Below, in pieces: positions 53,537-62,573 of a stretch of 64,000 bases of DNA. The translations under genes and the position numbers were made by a program. The stretch's first letter is position 1, and every line of letters starts with the position of its first letter. Source of the stretch: Prochlorococcus_E sp000760215 (GTDB lineage: Bacteria > Cyanobacteriota > Cyanobacteriia > PCC-6307 > Cyanobiaceae); NCBI RefSeq assembly GCF_047303175.1, contig NZ_CP138945.1; one strand, 5' to 3'. The notes under the pieces are model-generated. The model saw only the letters and a list, made by a program, of their open reading frames with translations. It did no database searches and was not told the origin of the DNA.

Positions 53537-54787
53537 TTAATTAGAGCTTTTAAGAAAACAAGATGGGTCTTGATCAAATCTATTTTGAATTGGGATTGAA
53601 GGACCTTCTGTAGTTCCATCAATTATAGCTGTTGCTTCTAATGCGATCCGTAATTTTCTCGCTGATAGTAGAGGCATGTCTCTAGGGACACAGATTCTAT
53701 CTCTTAAATATCTTAATCCTAGTGCGCTGCCTTTTGTCGGTAAATAGGTCTCATTTAGAACCATTTTGCTTAGAGCCGCTCGTAATGGTTGGTCAAAATT
53801 TTCAGAACCTAAAGGATTAACGGCTTTTATTTGATCACGGTGTTTTAAAACTCTCATTAATGCAATTCCTGTATGAATGTTTTCCGCAAGAGGCTTAAAG
53901 GTTGTTTCGTCTTCACCAAGCCCTTCTCCACTATTGATTTTATTTGAAAGTAGATTTTGATTCGAATTTTCATCTATCCAGCATCCTCCCATTTGTGGTG
54001 GTAAATCATGAGAGTGAGTATGAAAATCTCCTTGAGTCCCTCTATATGCATCAAGCTTTTCAAGTGCTTTAAACCAGTGATCTATATTTGGAAAATCTTT
54101 ACGAATTCTTACTCCTTTGTAGTAAGCCAGAGATGCATTCATCCTTTCTAAATAAGGAATGAAGACAATATCAGCACTGCCAGGGAATAATTCCATTGAA
54201 TTGCTTCGAGAAGGGGCTAACCATGGGGAATTTGTTTTTGATAATTGGTCGTCTACTTCTTGAGCTATGACTTTGAATTGTTCTGCCCTTCTCGAGGCTT
54301 GCTTTTCCCAAAAGCTTGGTGGGCTACATAGCCAAATGCACCAAGCCCTAAAGAGTTTCCGTTCAAGTTTACGTAAATTTATGATTTCTGGATGCTCAAG
54401 GGGCATGCCTAAAGGCCCAAAGACCTTCTCTAGATTTAAAAGTATTTGGTCGCTTTCAGTTATAAGCTTCTTATCCAGTTCGATGGCAGGGAAAATACCG
54501 GACGGTACTTTTTCTAAGTACCAACTTTCCTTTTTCCCATAGCATCTCATTGTCACTTTCCTTACTTCATAAGGAATCCTTTTCCACTCAAGCCATAACC
54601 AAACCTTTTGACAATATGGACACCACGCATGCTTATCTCTATAAAGGACTACTCTTATAGAAGACTTCTCTTGATTAAAAAGTCTTATATAAGAATATGA
54701 GTTGTTAGGCCCATTAATCAGGTCCTCTTGCTCTGAAGAAAATTTCTCTAATTCTTCCCAACTAAGAGCTTCGCTGGCTTCTTTCAT
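53537..54787 (-). CDS. Glutathione S-transferase-like protein with CPYC motif
   Basis: A 416-aa protein with an N-terminal thioredoxin/GST fold containing CPYCQKVWLWLEWK (Cys56/Cys59, a glutaredoxin-type dithiol site). An all-alpha GST C-terminal domain (about 135-250) follows. Then comes an extra C-terminal block of about 150 residues (LAENIHTGIALMRVLKHRDQ onward) not seen in short GSTs. Probably a thiol transferase; the extra domain is unassigned. Divergent from gor, suggesting a shared glutathione theme. Confidence 0.82.
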   Translation of the reverse strand: MKEASEALSWEELEKFSSEQEDLINGPNNSYSYIRLFNQEKSSIRVVLYRDKHAWCPYCQKVWLWLEWKRIPYEVRKVTMRCYGKKESWYLEKVPSGIFPAIELDKKLITESDQILLNLEKVFGPLGMPLEHPEIINLRKLERKLFRAWCIWLCSPPSFWEKQASRRAEQFKVIAQEVDDQLSKTNSPWLAPSRSNSMELFPGSADIVFIPYLERMNASLAYYKGVRIRKDFPNIDHWFKALEKLDAYRGTQGDFHTHSHDLPPQMGGCWIDENSNQNLLSNKINSGEGLGEDETTFKPLAENIHTGIALMRVLKHRDQIKAVNPLGSENFDQPLRAALSKMVLNETYLPTKGSALGLRYLRDRICVPRDMPLLSARKLRIALEATAIIDGTTEGPSIPIQNRFDQDPSCFLKSSN

Positions 54788-54830
54788 GGTAATTATGGAG
54801 AATAAGTAATGAGTTAACGGTAGGCTTTTC

Positions 54831-56189
54831 TTGGAAAACCATTCTTTTGATTTGATTGTATTAGGTGCAGGCTCTGGCGGATTGGCTGCGGCTAAAAGAG
54901 CCGCCAGTCATGGTGCCCGAGTTGCAATTATAGAGGGTGATCGTGTTGGAGGGACCTGTGTCATAAGAGGTTGTGTCCCTAAAAAACTATTGGTATATGG
55001 ATCTCAGTATGGGGAATATCTAAAGCATGCCCCCAGCTTTGGTGTAGACATATCTGAGGCTAAAATAAATACAGCAACTTTACTAGGGAATATTCGGAGC
55101 GAAGTTGACCGTTTGAATAAATTGCACATTGATTTACTTGCTAAAGCTAATGTTGAACTTATTAAAGGATGGGGATACATCTCTAACCCGAATTTGGTTT
55201 CAGTTAAAGTTGCAAATGGCGTTTCACCTCTTGAATTGGCAGCTAAAAATATTCTTATAGCTGTAGGAGGACGGCCTCAACGCCTTGATATTCCTGGATC
55301 TTCTTTAGCTTGGGTTAGTGATGATGTATTTATGCAAAAAAGTTTTCCTGAAAAAGTTGTTGTAATTGGAGCAGGTTTTATTGCTTGTGAATTTGCTTGT
55401 ATTCTAAATGGCTTAGGAGTTGAAGTCACTCAACTGGTTCGAGGGAATAAGTTGCTTAAGGGTTTTGATAGAGAAATTGTCTCAACATTGCAAGAAATGA
55501 TGCTTTCAAAAGGGATTAATATTCACTTTGCTACTAATGTCACTGCCTTAAAAGGTGAAATTGGTAACCTGACTTTATCTACAAGTAAAGGTAAGAATAT
55601 TAAGTCTGGAGCAGTCCTTTTTGCTATTGGAAGAAAGCCATTCCTTGAAGGCTTAGACTTAACCGGGATGAATCTGGTTGCTGACAATAAAATCTTAGTA
55701 GATAAACATCATAGAACTAATGTTAGTAGTATATTTGCTGTTGGAGATGTTACTAATCGGATTAACTTGACTCCCGTAGCTATTGAAGAAGGAAGGGTTC
55801 TTGCTGATAATCTTTTTGCTGGGAAGAATAGACATGTGAATTATGACTTTGTTCCGAAGGCGGTTTTTTCACAGCCTGAGCTTGCTTTTGTTGGAATTAC
55901 AGAAGAAGAAGCTTTGGATAAGTATGGAGAGGATAATATTGTTGTTTTTAGATCAAAATTTAGACCCATGTCTCAGATGTTGCCTAAGTCGACAGAGATA
56001 TGTTTGTTGAAATTAATAGTGGATAGAAAAACAAGCAAAATAATTGGTTGTCATATGATCGGAGAACACGCGTCAGAGATAATTCAAATGGCAGCTGTTT
56101 CTATTCAAATGGGAGCAAAGAAATCGGATTTTGATAAAACAATGGCTCTTCATCCAACTATTGCTGAAGAGTTTGTGACCATGGCATAA
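54831..56189 (+). CDS. gor: Glutathione reductase
   Basis: FAD-disulfide oxidoreductase keeping glutathione reduced with NADPH. The 452-aa protein has the FAD motif LIVLGAGSGGLAAAKRAA, the redox-active disulfide GGTCVIRGCVPKKLLV, a second nucleotide motif VVIGAGFIACEFACIL and the C-terminal HPTIAEEFVTM with catalytic His-Glu. TTG start. It is divergent from the GST-like gene. Confidence 0.95.
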   Translation: MENHSFDLIVLGAGSGGLAAAKRAASHGARVAIIEGDRVGGTCVIRGCVPKKLLVYGSQYGEYLKHAPSFGVDISEAKINTATLLGNIRSEVDRLNKLHIDLLAKANVELIKGWGYISNPNLVSVKVANGVSPLELAAKNILIAVGGRPQRLDIPGSSLAWVSDDVFMQKSFPEKVVVIGAGFIACEFACILNGLGVEVTQLVRGNKLLKGFDREIVSTLQEMMLSKGINIHFATNVTALKGEIGNLTLSTSKGKNIKSGAVLFAIGRKPFLEGLDLTGMNLVADNKILVDKHHRTNVSSIFAVGDVTNRINLTPVAIEEGRVLADNLFAGKNRHVNYDFVPKAVFSQPELAFVGITEEEALDKYGEDNIVVFRSKFRPMSQMLPKSTEICLLKLIVDRKTSKIIGCHMIGEHASEIIQMAAVSIQMGAKKSDFDKTMALHPTIAEEFVTMA

Positions 56190-56216
56190 TCTCACACCTT
56201 TCCCCAACCATGCCAA

Positions 56217-57317
56217 CTATAAAAAATTAGCTTTTCTTAGATTCCTCCAATAATTAGCAGTTTTAAACATTACTAAAATCAATATAATTGGTAAGACGAT
56301 AACTAGACTAATAAAGCGAAATTTCGCTTGAAATATTGGAACACTGTATGGGATAATTTGATCTAATAAATATAATATATATAGTATCAAAAGAATTACT
56401 CCTTCAGATCTACTTATTTTGCCCTTTGTCCAAAAGATGGGCATACAAGCTAAAACTGAAAGGATCATGATTGGAAAATCACGTTGAATCAATATTTCTT
56501 CGACGACCAGACCTTTGCTTCCTGAAAATAGAGCACAGCTGCCAAGAACTAGTAATTGATTAAGTAGGCTGCTGCCAACAACATTACCAATTGCTAAATC
56601 TGTTTTGCCTCGGAGTGAGGCGACTAAAGAAGTAATTAACTCTGGCATAGACGTGCCAGCAGAAATAATTGTTAGTCCTATTAGTGTTTCACTCCATTCA
56701 TATGAATTAGCTAGAGACTTGGCTCCATTAATTAAAAGATTAGAGCCAAACCCAAGTATTATTATACCGATGATGATTTTCCCAGTAGCAATTAACCATT
56801 TTTTAGATTCAGATTTGATATAAATTACTGGTTCAGCATCTTTAATCCCTTGAGGCTCCTCTCTTGCGGTTCTAATTTCCCAGATAGTGTTAATTCCAAG
56901 TGCAACCAGTAAGGCAAGCCCAGACTGCCAAGTGAAATTACCGGAAGACGCCATTCCCCACACAGCCACTGAAACTGCAAGTAAGACTGGTACATCTCTT
57001 TTGACTAGACGACTCTCGACCTTAAGCGGCACTATTAGAGCGCTGCTACCAAGAACAACCAATACGTTGAATATGTTGCTGCCGACAACATTCCCCACCG
57101 CAATGGCATCTGAGCCTTTAAAGAAGGAGCCAACACTTACAAATAATTCTGGCGCACTTGTGCCAAGAGAAACTACAGTTAAACCAATTACAAGTTGAGG
57201 GATTCCTAATATAATTGCAAGAGTTGCAGAACCTTGCACGAAGAACTCACCGCCAAGGAAAAGAGTAATTATTCCAATAATTATTTCTAAAGATGACTTT
57301 ATTAACATTGCTGACAT
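56217..57317 (-). CDS. Calcium/sodium antiporter (YrbG-like, CaCA family)
   Basis: A 366-aa membrane protein with about ten helices and two inverted alpha-repeats: GLTVVSLGTSAPELFVSV in the first half and GLTIISAGTSMPELITSL in the second, the ion-binding regions of CaCA exchangers. A hydrophilic loop near residues 150-165 separates the halves. Likely exports Ca2+ (or exchanges K+) for Na+ or H+; ion specificity is not readable. Converges on gor. Confidence 0.9.
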   Translation of the reverse strand: MSAMLIKSSLEIIIGIITLFLGGEFFVQGSATLAIILGIPQLVIGLTVVSLGTSAPELFVSVGSFFKGSDAIAVGNVVGSNIFNVLVVLGSSALIVPLKVESRLVKRDVPVLLAVSVAVWGMASSGNFTWQSGLALLVALGINTIWEIRTAREEPQGIKDAEPVIYIKSESKKWLIATGKIIIGIIILGFGSNLLINGAKSLANSYEWSETLIGLTIISAGTSMPELITSLVASLRGKTDLAIGNVVGSSLLNQLLVLGSCALFSGSKGLVVEEILIQRDFPIMILSVLACMPIFWTKGKISRSEGVILLILYILYLLDQIIPYSVPIFQAKFRFISLVIVLPIILILVMFKTANYWRNLRKANFL

Positions 57318-57436
57318 GAGTGGGATGATTTGGGTAATGTGTTGCGTTTGGCCTAGAAATTTAATCCAATCATAATATTCAGGTTATTTTAAGGGTAATG
57401 GTATTTGCCGTTTAGATTAATTTACAGTTTCCTCCT

Positions 57437-58510
57437 TTGCATTTGTCCTCAGAACGGATCACATTACGTCAACCAGACGATTGGCATTTGCATCTTAGAG
57501 ATGGGGCGATCTTAGATGCAGTAGTGACTCCGACTGCAAGAGTGTTTAGACGTGCTGTTGTAATGCCAAATCTTCAGCCGCCAATTTCAAGTTGCGAATC
57601 TGCAATGAATTATAGGCAAAGGATTATAAAAGCAATACCTAAAGGACTTGCTTTCACGCCTCTTATGACTGTATATCTTACAGATGACCTCCCTTCTGAT
57701 GTATTGAGAAAGGGTTGTAGTGAAGGTATATTTGTAGGAGCAAAATTGTACCCTGCAAATTCAACCACTAATTCATCTGCTGGCGTAACAAAGTTGGAAA
57801 ATATCTACTATCTTTTTGAGACAATGGAGGAAATCGGACTGCCATTGTTAATTCATGGCGAAGTAACTGATCCTGATGTAGATGTTTTTGACCGAGAAGC
57901 TGTTTTTATTGAACGTCATCTTAATCCGTTGCTTGAGAAGTTCCCTTCTATGCGCGTAGTCCTAGAGCACATAACAACAGAGGAGGCTGTTCAATATATT
58001 CAAGAAAATCAAGCAAATTTAGCTGCCACAATCACCCCTCATCATTTGCATATAAATCGAAATGCTCTCTTCCTGGAGGGATTAAGAAGTGATTTTTATT
58101 GTTTACCTGTTGCAAAAAGAGAGAATCATCGGCTTGCATTGAGACGCGCTGCCACCAGTGGAGAGCCTTGCTTCTTTCTTGGTACTGATTCGGCTCCTCA
58201 CATTCGAGAATTTAAAGAGAGTTCCTGTGGTTGTGCTGGGATTTTCAATGCAATGAATGCAATTGAAAGCTATGCGCAGGCTTTTGACGAAGAAGGTGCA
58301 CTTGATAAACTAGAGTCCTTTGCAAGTGAATTTGGACCTGCTTTTTATGGATTACCAGTTAATGAAAAAAGAATAACTTTGATAAGAAAACCACATATTG
58401 TTCCTTCTCGCTTTGAAATTAGCAATAAAGATACTTCTGAAAACTATATAGTCCCATTTCATGCGGGAGAAAAATTAAATTGGTCATTTGAACCATCTAA
58501 TGTGAATTAA
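57437..58510 (+). CDS. pyrC: Dihydroorotase
   Basis: Closes carbamoyl aspartate to dihydroorotate in pyrimidine synthesis. This 357-aa type II enzyme has intact metal motifs: RQPDDWHLHLRDGA (HxH), FVGAKLYPANSTTNS with the carbamylated Lys, LLIHGEVTD, LEHITTEEAV and LGTDSAPH. Start is TTG at 57437; a second TTG 6 nt later is possible. It is the functional counterpart of the degenerate homologue at 4033-5295. Confidence 0.96.
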   Translation: MHLSSERITLRQPDDWHLHLRDGAILDAVVTPTARVFRRAVVMPNLQPPISSCESAMNYRQRIIKAIPKGLAFTPLMTVYLTDDLPSDVLRKGCSEGIFVGAKLYPANSTTNSSAGVTKLENIYYLFETMEEIGLPLLIHGEVTDPDVDVFDREAVFIERHLNPLLEKFPSMRVVLEHITTEEAVQYIQENQANLAATITPHHLHINRNALFLEGLRSDFYCLPVAKRENHRLALRRAATSGEPCFFLGTDSAPHIREFKESSCGCAGIFNAMNAIESYAQAFDEEGALDKLESFASEFGPAFYGLPVNEKRITLIRKPHIVPSRFEISNKDTSENYIVPFHAGEKLNWSFEPSNVN

Positions 58511-58698
58511 GGATATGCCTTCTATATAAGCCTGTTCCTATTCTAGGCTTTAAATTCTATTGAACTCTTTAAAAGCATTGGTATGACATTCACCTGCTTA
58601 ACTATAAGCATGTCAGAATAAGTGGTTAATTTGCAGAATTTTCTTTTGGATCGACGTATGATAAGTAATGAGTCCTTTCACCTCTAGGTTCAAGCTTT

Positions 58699-58784
58699 GC
58701 GAGTGTGGTGGAATTGGTAGACACACAGGACTTAAAATCCTGAGACCAGCAATGGTCGTGAGGGTTCAAGTCCCTCCACTCGCA
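58699..58784 (+). tRNA. tRNA-Leu (anticodon UAA)
   Basis: An 86-nt long-variable-arm (class II) tRNA. The acceptor stem GCGAGTG pairs with CACTCGC. D-arm TGGTAG and TTCAAG (T-loop) are present, and the anticodon stem CAGGA/TCCTG encloses the loop CTTAAAA, giving TAA at its centre. A CCA end is not encoded (the 3' flank is TCA). The gene is uninterrupted: the group I intron common in this tRNA of other cyanobacteria is absent. Confidence 0.95.
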
Positions 58785-59131
58785 TCAATTTATGATATGA
58801 ACAGAATAATTTTTAGATATATGGGATTTTATCAATATGCCTTTGGAAGACCAAACTCTCTAATTGAGGGATATTAATTCTAACTTAGAAAAAGCAGCTT
58901 CAATCTTTAAAAGATGTTCAGTTGGTATTGGGCACGAAAAAAATTTAGACTCCTTTGTAAGTTAATAGGTGGACTTTATATAATTGGTTAGAACTTAGAT
59001 CTTAAAGGGTTTGGGAATTAAGAGATTGATTGACGCTGTTAAGTTAAAAATGTTTAGTTGGAAATCTTAAGCCGATATGATTAATCTGATATTAGAATTA
59101 AATGTATATCCTTCAGGGAGCAAGCCTTTTA
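58785..59131. other. 347-nt region between tRNA-Leu and ndhL
   Basis: No gene supported. AT-rich sequence with short, poor open frames. A stretch around 58972-59030 faintly resembles a tRNA D-arm (TGGTTAGAA) but does not fold as a tRNA. It probably contains the promoter/leader of ndhL. Confidence 0.35.
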
Positions 59132-59368
59132 ATGGAGAACGAAGTATTGAATAATTCTTTCCTTGTAATAGTCACATACTTCGTATTGGGCTCTATCTAT
59201 TTGGTGGCAGTTCCGATTTTTCTTTACTTCTGGATGAATGCGAGATGGAATTTCATGGGTAAGTATGAAAGACTATTTATTTATAGTTTGGTTTTTCTTT
59301 TTTTTCCAGGAATGATTTTGTTTTCCCCTTTGCTTAATCTTCGTATGAATGGACAAGGAGATTTATAA
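59132..59368 (+). CDS. ndhL: NAD(P)H-quinone oxidoreductase subunit L
   Basis: A 78-aa membrane subunit of the NDH-1 complex, with two helices (FLVIVTYFVLGSIYLVAVPI; IYSLVFLFFPGMILFSPLL) separated by YFWMNARWNFMGKYERL. The WMN-RWN-MGKYER pattern is diagnostic for NdhL (also called IctA, needed for inorganic-carbon uptake). The ATG at 59132 fits known lengths better than an upstream ATG at 59102. Confidence 0.93.
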   Translation: MENEVLNNSFLVIVTYFVLGSIYLVAVPIFLYFWMNARWNFMGKYERLFIYSLVFLFFPGMILFSPLLNLRMNGQGDL

Positions 59369-59371
59369 AGA

Positions 59372-59713
59372 TTGACTAAAGCTAATGTTATTCAATTAGG
59401 ATTATTTCTTTTTGTACTTGGAGGTTTAGGTTATGGAGTATTTCTCCTAGCCGGTCTAGAAGGAAGCAAAGCTGGTATAGCTTCGGAATCTGTGATTATA
59501 TTTCTTTTGATCGTATGGATTTCCTCTTATTTTTATAGAGTTGTTACTGGCAATATGACTTTCATGGAGCAACGTAAACGTTACAACGATGAATACAAGC
59601 TGATTACTGATAGAGAATTGCAAGATAAATTTGATTCAATGTCTAACGAACAGAAGAGTGATTTAATTAAAGAGCTTGAAAAAGATAACAATGATAATGG
59701 AGCAACACTTTAA
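59372..59713 (+). CDS. Two-helix membrane protein (DUF3007)
   Basis: A 113-aa protein with two membrane segments (about 7-28 and 38-58) and a charged C-terminal cytosolic part rich in Lys/Asp/Glu (YNDEYKLITDRELQDKFD). It matches the DUF3007 family, repeatedly found between ndhL and trpA in cyanobacteria. Role unknown. TTG start 4 nt after the ndhL stop, so likely co-translated. Confidence 0.82.
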   Translation: MTKANVIQLGLFLFVLGGLGYGVFLLAGLEGSKAGIASESVIIFLLIVWISSYFYRVVTGNMTFMEQRKRYNDEYKLITDRELQDKFDSMSNEQKSDLIKELEKDNNDNGATL

Positions 59714-59775
59714 ATAGAAGCTAATCTTTTAAAACTCTTCAATGCATTTGATCAGAAAAAATCAACTATCACTCT

Positions 59776-60579
59776 ATGAAGAACTCTGCTATTGCTGAAT
59801 GTTTTATTCAATCAAAGAAACAAGGTCGTATTGCATTAATGCCTTTTATAATGGCAGGCGATCCTGATTTGAATACATCTGCACAGATATTATTAAAACT
59901 TCAAGAGAAAGGAGCAGACATTATTGAATTAGGTATTCCATATAGTGACCCACTTGCTGATGGGCCAATAATACAGTTAGCAGCATCACGTGCACTTTCT
60001 TCTGGAACTTCTCCAAAAGCTGTTTTAGAAATGTTGTCTAATTTAAAGGGCAGATTAAATATTCCTATAATACTTTTTACTTATAGCAATCCATTGCTTA
60101 ATTATGGTATGGAGTCTTTTTGTGAGCTAGCGTCTAATGCTGGCGCCTCTGGACTAGTTGTTCCAGATTTACCACTTGAAGAGGCTAAAAAATTATCTTT
60201 AATTGCTGTAAAAAAAGGATTGGATTTAGTTCTCTTGGTTGCACCTACTACACCTTCAGATCGCATGAAAAAAATCTCTGAAAGTAGTAGTGGTTTTACC
60301 TATCTTGTAAGCGTAACTGGAGTCACAGGAGAACGCACTGTAATAGAAGATCGTGTTAAGTTGCTAGTTAATAAACTGAAGAAAATACATTCGAATCCTG
60401 TTGCTGTTGGGTTTGGTATTTCAGAGCCTAAGCACGTAAGTCAAGTTAGAGAATGGGGTGCTGATGGTGCAATAATTGGGAGTGCTCTAGTGAAAAGGAT
60501 TAGCAAAGCATCTAAAGAGAATGCTGTAGAAGAAGCAGGGAAATTTTGTAGTGAACTTCGTAAAGCAGCTGGTTACTGA
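59776..60579 (+). CDS. trpA: Tryptophan synthase alpha chain
   Basis: Cleaves indole-3-glycerol phosphate to indole for TrpB. 267 aa, TIM barrel; the catalytic Glu is in DIIELGIPYSDPLADGP with the Asp downstream, and YLVSVTGVTGER and GFGISEPKHV are typical. trpB is not in the window. Third gene of the ndhL-DUF3007-trpA run. Confidence 0.97.
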   Translation: MKNSAIAECFIQSKKQGRIALMPFIMAGDPDLNTSAQILLKLQEKGADIIELGIPYSDPLADGPIIQLAASRALSSGTSPKAVLEMLSNLKGRLNIPIILFTYSNPLLNYGMESFCELASNAGASGLVVPDLPLEEAKKLSLIAVKKGLDLVLLVAPTTPSDRMKKISESSSGFTYLVSVTGVTGERTVIEDRVKLLVNKLKKIHSNPVAVGFGISEPKHVSQVREWGADGAIIGSALVKRISKASKENAVEEAGKFCSELRKAAGY

Positions 60580-60616
60580 TCGTTTGATGTGGAATATATT
60601 AGTTGGTTAATTAAGT

Positions 60617-60650
60617 AAATAAAAAAGCCCCAGATTTATTCTGAGGCTTA
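60617..60650 (-). terminator. Rho-independent terminator for the AbrB-like gene
   Basis: On the minus strand an imperfect stem AAGCC-C-CAGA / TCTG-A-GGCTT (60625-60649, one mismatch, 5-nt loop) is followed by six U residues (from 60626-60621). The U-tract orientation assigns it to the leftward abrB-like transcript rather than trpA. Confidence 0.75.
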
Positions 60651-60709
60651 AGATTAATAAATTAAAAGAAATAAGTATTCTCTAAAAATCAAGTTAAATA
60701 TTAATTCTT

Positions 60710-61078
60710 TTAGTCGTCAGAATCTTCTGCTCCAGCAGGAACAAGTCTGATTTGCTTGCGACCTAATTTAATTTCAAATTCATCGCCAGCTTTGAGATCT
60801 AGTAAAGCTGTATATGCTTTACCAATTAATAGATTTCCGTTGCCTTGAACAGTTGCAACATAGCTAAGCTTTCTACCACCTTTTCCAATTCCTGCTACAC
60901 CAGTTGCTCCTAGGCTTACACCTTTAGCTTCTAGCAGAGCTTCATAAAAAGCAGTGAAGTTTAGTCTTTCACCACCATCCTTCTTGTTGGATACATATCC
61001 ACATGCACGAACAAGATCTGATTTACTGACATCACCAAGTTCTTTGACTTTAGTGAGCAGGTCGCTACCTGTTAGCAT
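60710..61078 (-). CDS. AbrB-like (cyAbrB) transcriptional regulator
   Basis: A 122-aa cyanobacterial AbrB-like DNA-binding protein. It begins MLTGSDLLTKVKELGDVSK, and the core ends in LLIGKAYTALLDLKAGDEF (swapped-hairpin region). In other cyanobacteria cyAbrB proteins regulate carbon/nitrogen genes, including Ci transport (established for Synechocystis). The ATG at 61078 is chosen over one 13 codons upstream. Has its own terminator downstream. Confidence 0.9.
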   Translation of the reverse strand: MLTGSDLLTKVKELGDVSKSDLVRACGYVSNKKDGGERLNFTAFYEALLEAKGVSLGATGVAGIGKGGRKLSYVATVQGNGNLLIGKAYTALLDLKAGDEFEIKLGRKQIRLVPAGAEDSDD

Positions 61079-61182
61079 AGTTAAGTAATAAATTGATCTA
61101 CTTAAATAACATAGCAATTAGTATGCCAATTGTGCAATCATTTAAGTGTAATTTTCATTTAATTGTTTAATCTCTGATTCTA

Positions 61183-61452
61183 ATGGAGAAATTTGTTCTG
61201 ATTGGTACTTACTGTGAAAATGCTATTCAAAAGCGCAACCCTTTTCGCGAAGAACATCTCTATAGACTAAATAAACTCAAGGAAGAAGGGATACTGATAA
61301 CCTTAGGTCCTACAAAATGTACTAGATATGTATTTGGAATTTTTGAAGCTTCAAGTATTGAAGATGTAAAGAAACTTTTAAAAGATGACGTTTATTGGAA
61401 AGAAGGAATATGGACTTCGTTAGATGTCTATCCTTGGATCCAAGCTTTCTGA
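61183..61452 (+). CDS. YciI-like protein
   Basis: An 89-aa ferredoxin-like-fold protein of the YciI family, with the conserved RNPFREEHLYRLNKLKEEG helix and the VYPWIQAF end. Members include muconolactone-isomerase-like enzymes, but most are uncharacterised. Its 3' end overlaps the convergent cytochrome gene by 25 bp. Confidence 0.85.
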   Translation: MEKFVLIGTYCENAIQKRNPFREEHLYRLNKLKEEGILITLGPTKCTRYVFGIFEASSIEDVKKLLKDDVYWKEGIWTSLDVYPWIQAF

Positions 61453-61838
61453 GCTTGTAGCAATATCCAATTTGCAACAATTTCATCTCCATTTTCACCA
61501 AGAACTTCTTTATATCCACTCATACTTCCTATACCTTCTCTTGCAATTTTTGCAATTTCCTCTGTAGTATCTAGTCCATTACGATGTAAGTCTTTTAACT
61601 TTAAGGTTTTGTTTCTTCTAATGATATTTCCACCTTTTATATGACAACCTGAACAATTTTTAATAAAGAGATGCTCTCCTTTAGATTCATTTTGAGCGAA
61701 GACTTTGGTTGGAAGCGTTAAAAATGATGAAACGAGAGCTGTAATTAAAATACCAAGCTTAAAGAAAGTCAAAAATTGATCAAAATGAACCTTTAATTGT
61801 CTTTTAAAGTTCACAAAACAAACACTACTAGATCTCAT
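61428..61838 (-). CDS. Cytochrome c6-like small c-type cytochrome
   Basis: A 136-aa exported haem protein. A basic N-terminus and hydrophobic segment (about residues 25-44, FFKLGILITALVSSFLTLPT) end in an AQN signal-cleavage region. The haem motif is CSGCH (Cys62, Cys65, His66), and Met106 in IGSMSGYK is the likely axial ligand. Length and pattern fit the cytochrome c6 family (petJ or a c6-like paralogue) carrying electrons in the thylakoid lumen. Its ATG begins directly after the upstream stop. Confidence 0.85.
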   Translation of the reverse strand: MRSSSVCFVNFKRQLKVHFDQFLTFFKLGILITALVSSFLTLPTKVFAQNESKGEHLFIKNCSGCHIKGGNIIRRNKTLKLKDLHRNGLDTTEEIAKIAREGIGSMSGYKEVLGENGDEIVANWILLQAQKAWIQG

Positions 61839-62153
61839 CTAAGTATTACAGTCTTCCTTGATTTCTTCTAATAGCAGGTCAAGTTGACCGAAAGGATCCT
61901 CTGCTTTCTTCTCTTCTTCATTAGTTGAATTGCTTTCAGACCATCTTTGTTCTATATCGCATAAGACGCCTGCAAGTTCAGCTAATCCTCCAGATCTATA
62001 TTTTTCTTTAAGCACTTCCATTAGAGCGGGCATTCTATCGGAACCTGCTTTGAGAATTATCCGAAGATCTTTTTGAGTTTTTCCTTTCTGCTTAAGCCAA
62101 TCTTTAATTAAAAGCGAGATTTCTTTTTCAATATTTTGATTCCATTTTTCCAT
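61839..62153 (-). CDS. Small hypothetical protein
   Basis: Not recognised. A 104-aa acidic, helical, soluble protein (LIKDWLKQKGKTQKDLRIIL; later an acidic tail EEEKKAEDPFGQLDLLLEEI). It lies between the YkvA-like gene (6-nt gap upstream) and the cytochrome gene that abuts its stop. The three are likely one operon, but that gives no function. Confidence 0.7.
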   Translation of the reverse strand: MEKWNQNIEKEISLLIKDWLKQKGKTQKDLRIILKAGSDRMPALMEVLKEKYRSGGLAELAGVLCDIEQRWSESNSTNEEEKKAEDPFGQLDLLLEEIKEDCNT

Positions 62154-62159
62154 AGTTAT

Positions 62160-62525
62160 TTAAAGAGGGAACCAAGTGTCAAGTTTTCTACGTGCTCTAT
62201 TGCGAATCTCAGGGGTCATGTGTTGGCTCCATAGACTAATTACTGCAGTAATTGCAACAAGATCATCACTGAAACCTGCAACTGGAATGAAATCTGGCAT
62301 CAAATCGATAGGCATAATTAAATATGTTAGTGCCGCAATTAAAGAAACTCTTGCTTGGGGGGGAGTTGAAGTATCTAAGAGCATTTCAAATGCCTCTAGT
62401 GCTGGTTTGGCCAAAGTCCTACCAGCTCTTAATAGAACTTTTTTAAATATCCCTTCATCAATAACAGAACTATCAATGACTTCTGTGTCATAAACTTTTT
62501 GTTCTTCAGTGTTGTTATTGGTCAT
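62160..62525 (-). CDS. YkvA-family (DUF1232) protein
   Basis: A 121-aa protein with the DUF1232 core: ALTYLIMPIDLMPDFIPVAG, followed by SDDLVAITAVISLW, giving a membrane-associated helical hairpin. Function of the family is unclear. First gene of a probable three-gene unit with the acidic hypothetical protein and the cytochrome. Confidence 0.88.
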   Translation of the reverse strand: MTNNNTEEQKVYDTEVIDSSVIDEGIFKKVLLRAGRTLAKPALEAFEMLLDTSTPPQARVSLIAALTYLIMPIDLMPDFIPVAGFSDDLVAITAVISLWSQHMTPEIRNRARRKLDTWFPL

Positions 62526-62573
62526 ATTTATTAGATGTGATTTATAGAAAAATGATTTTGTAAAATAGCTTCT

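Noticed and set aside
58668..58877. 69-codon frame running through the tRNA-Leu gene
   Set aside because: Its first half is the tRNA itself; the remainder has no recognisable feature.
58972..59030. tRNA-like stretch (D-arm-like TGGTTAGAA)
   Set aside because: No acceptor or anticodon stem can be paired and the T-arm is missing; resemblance is probably chance in AT-rich sequence.
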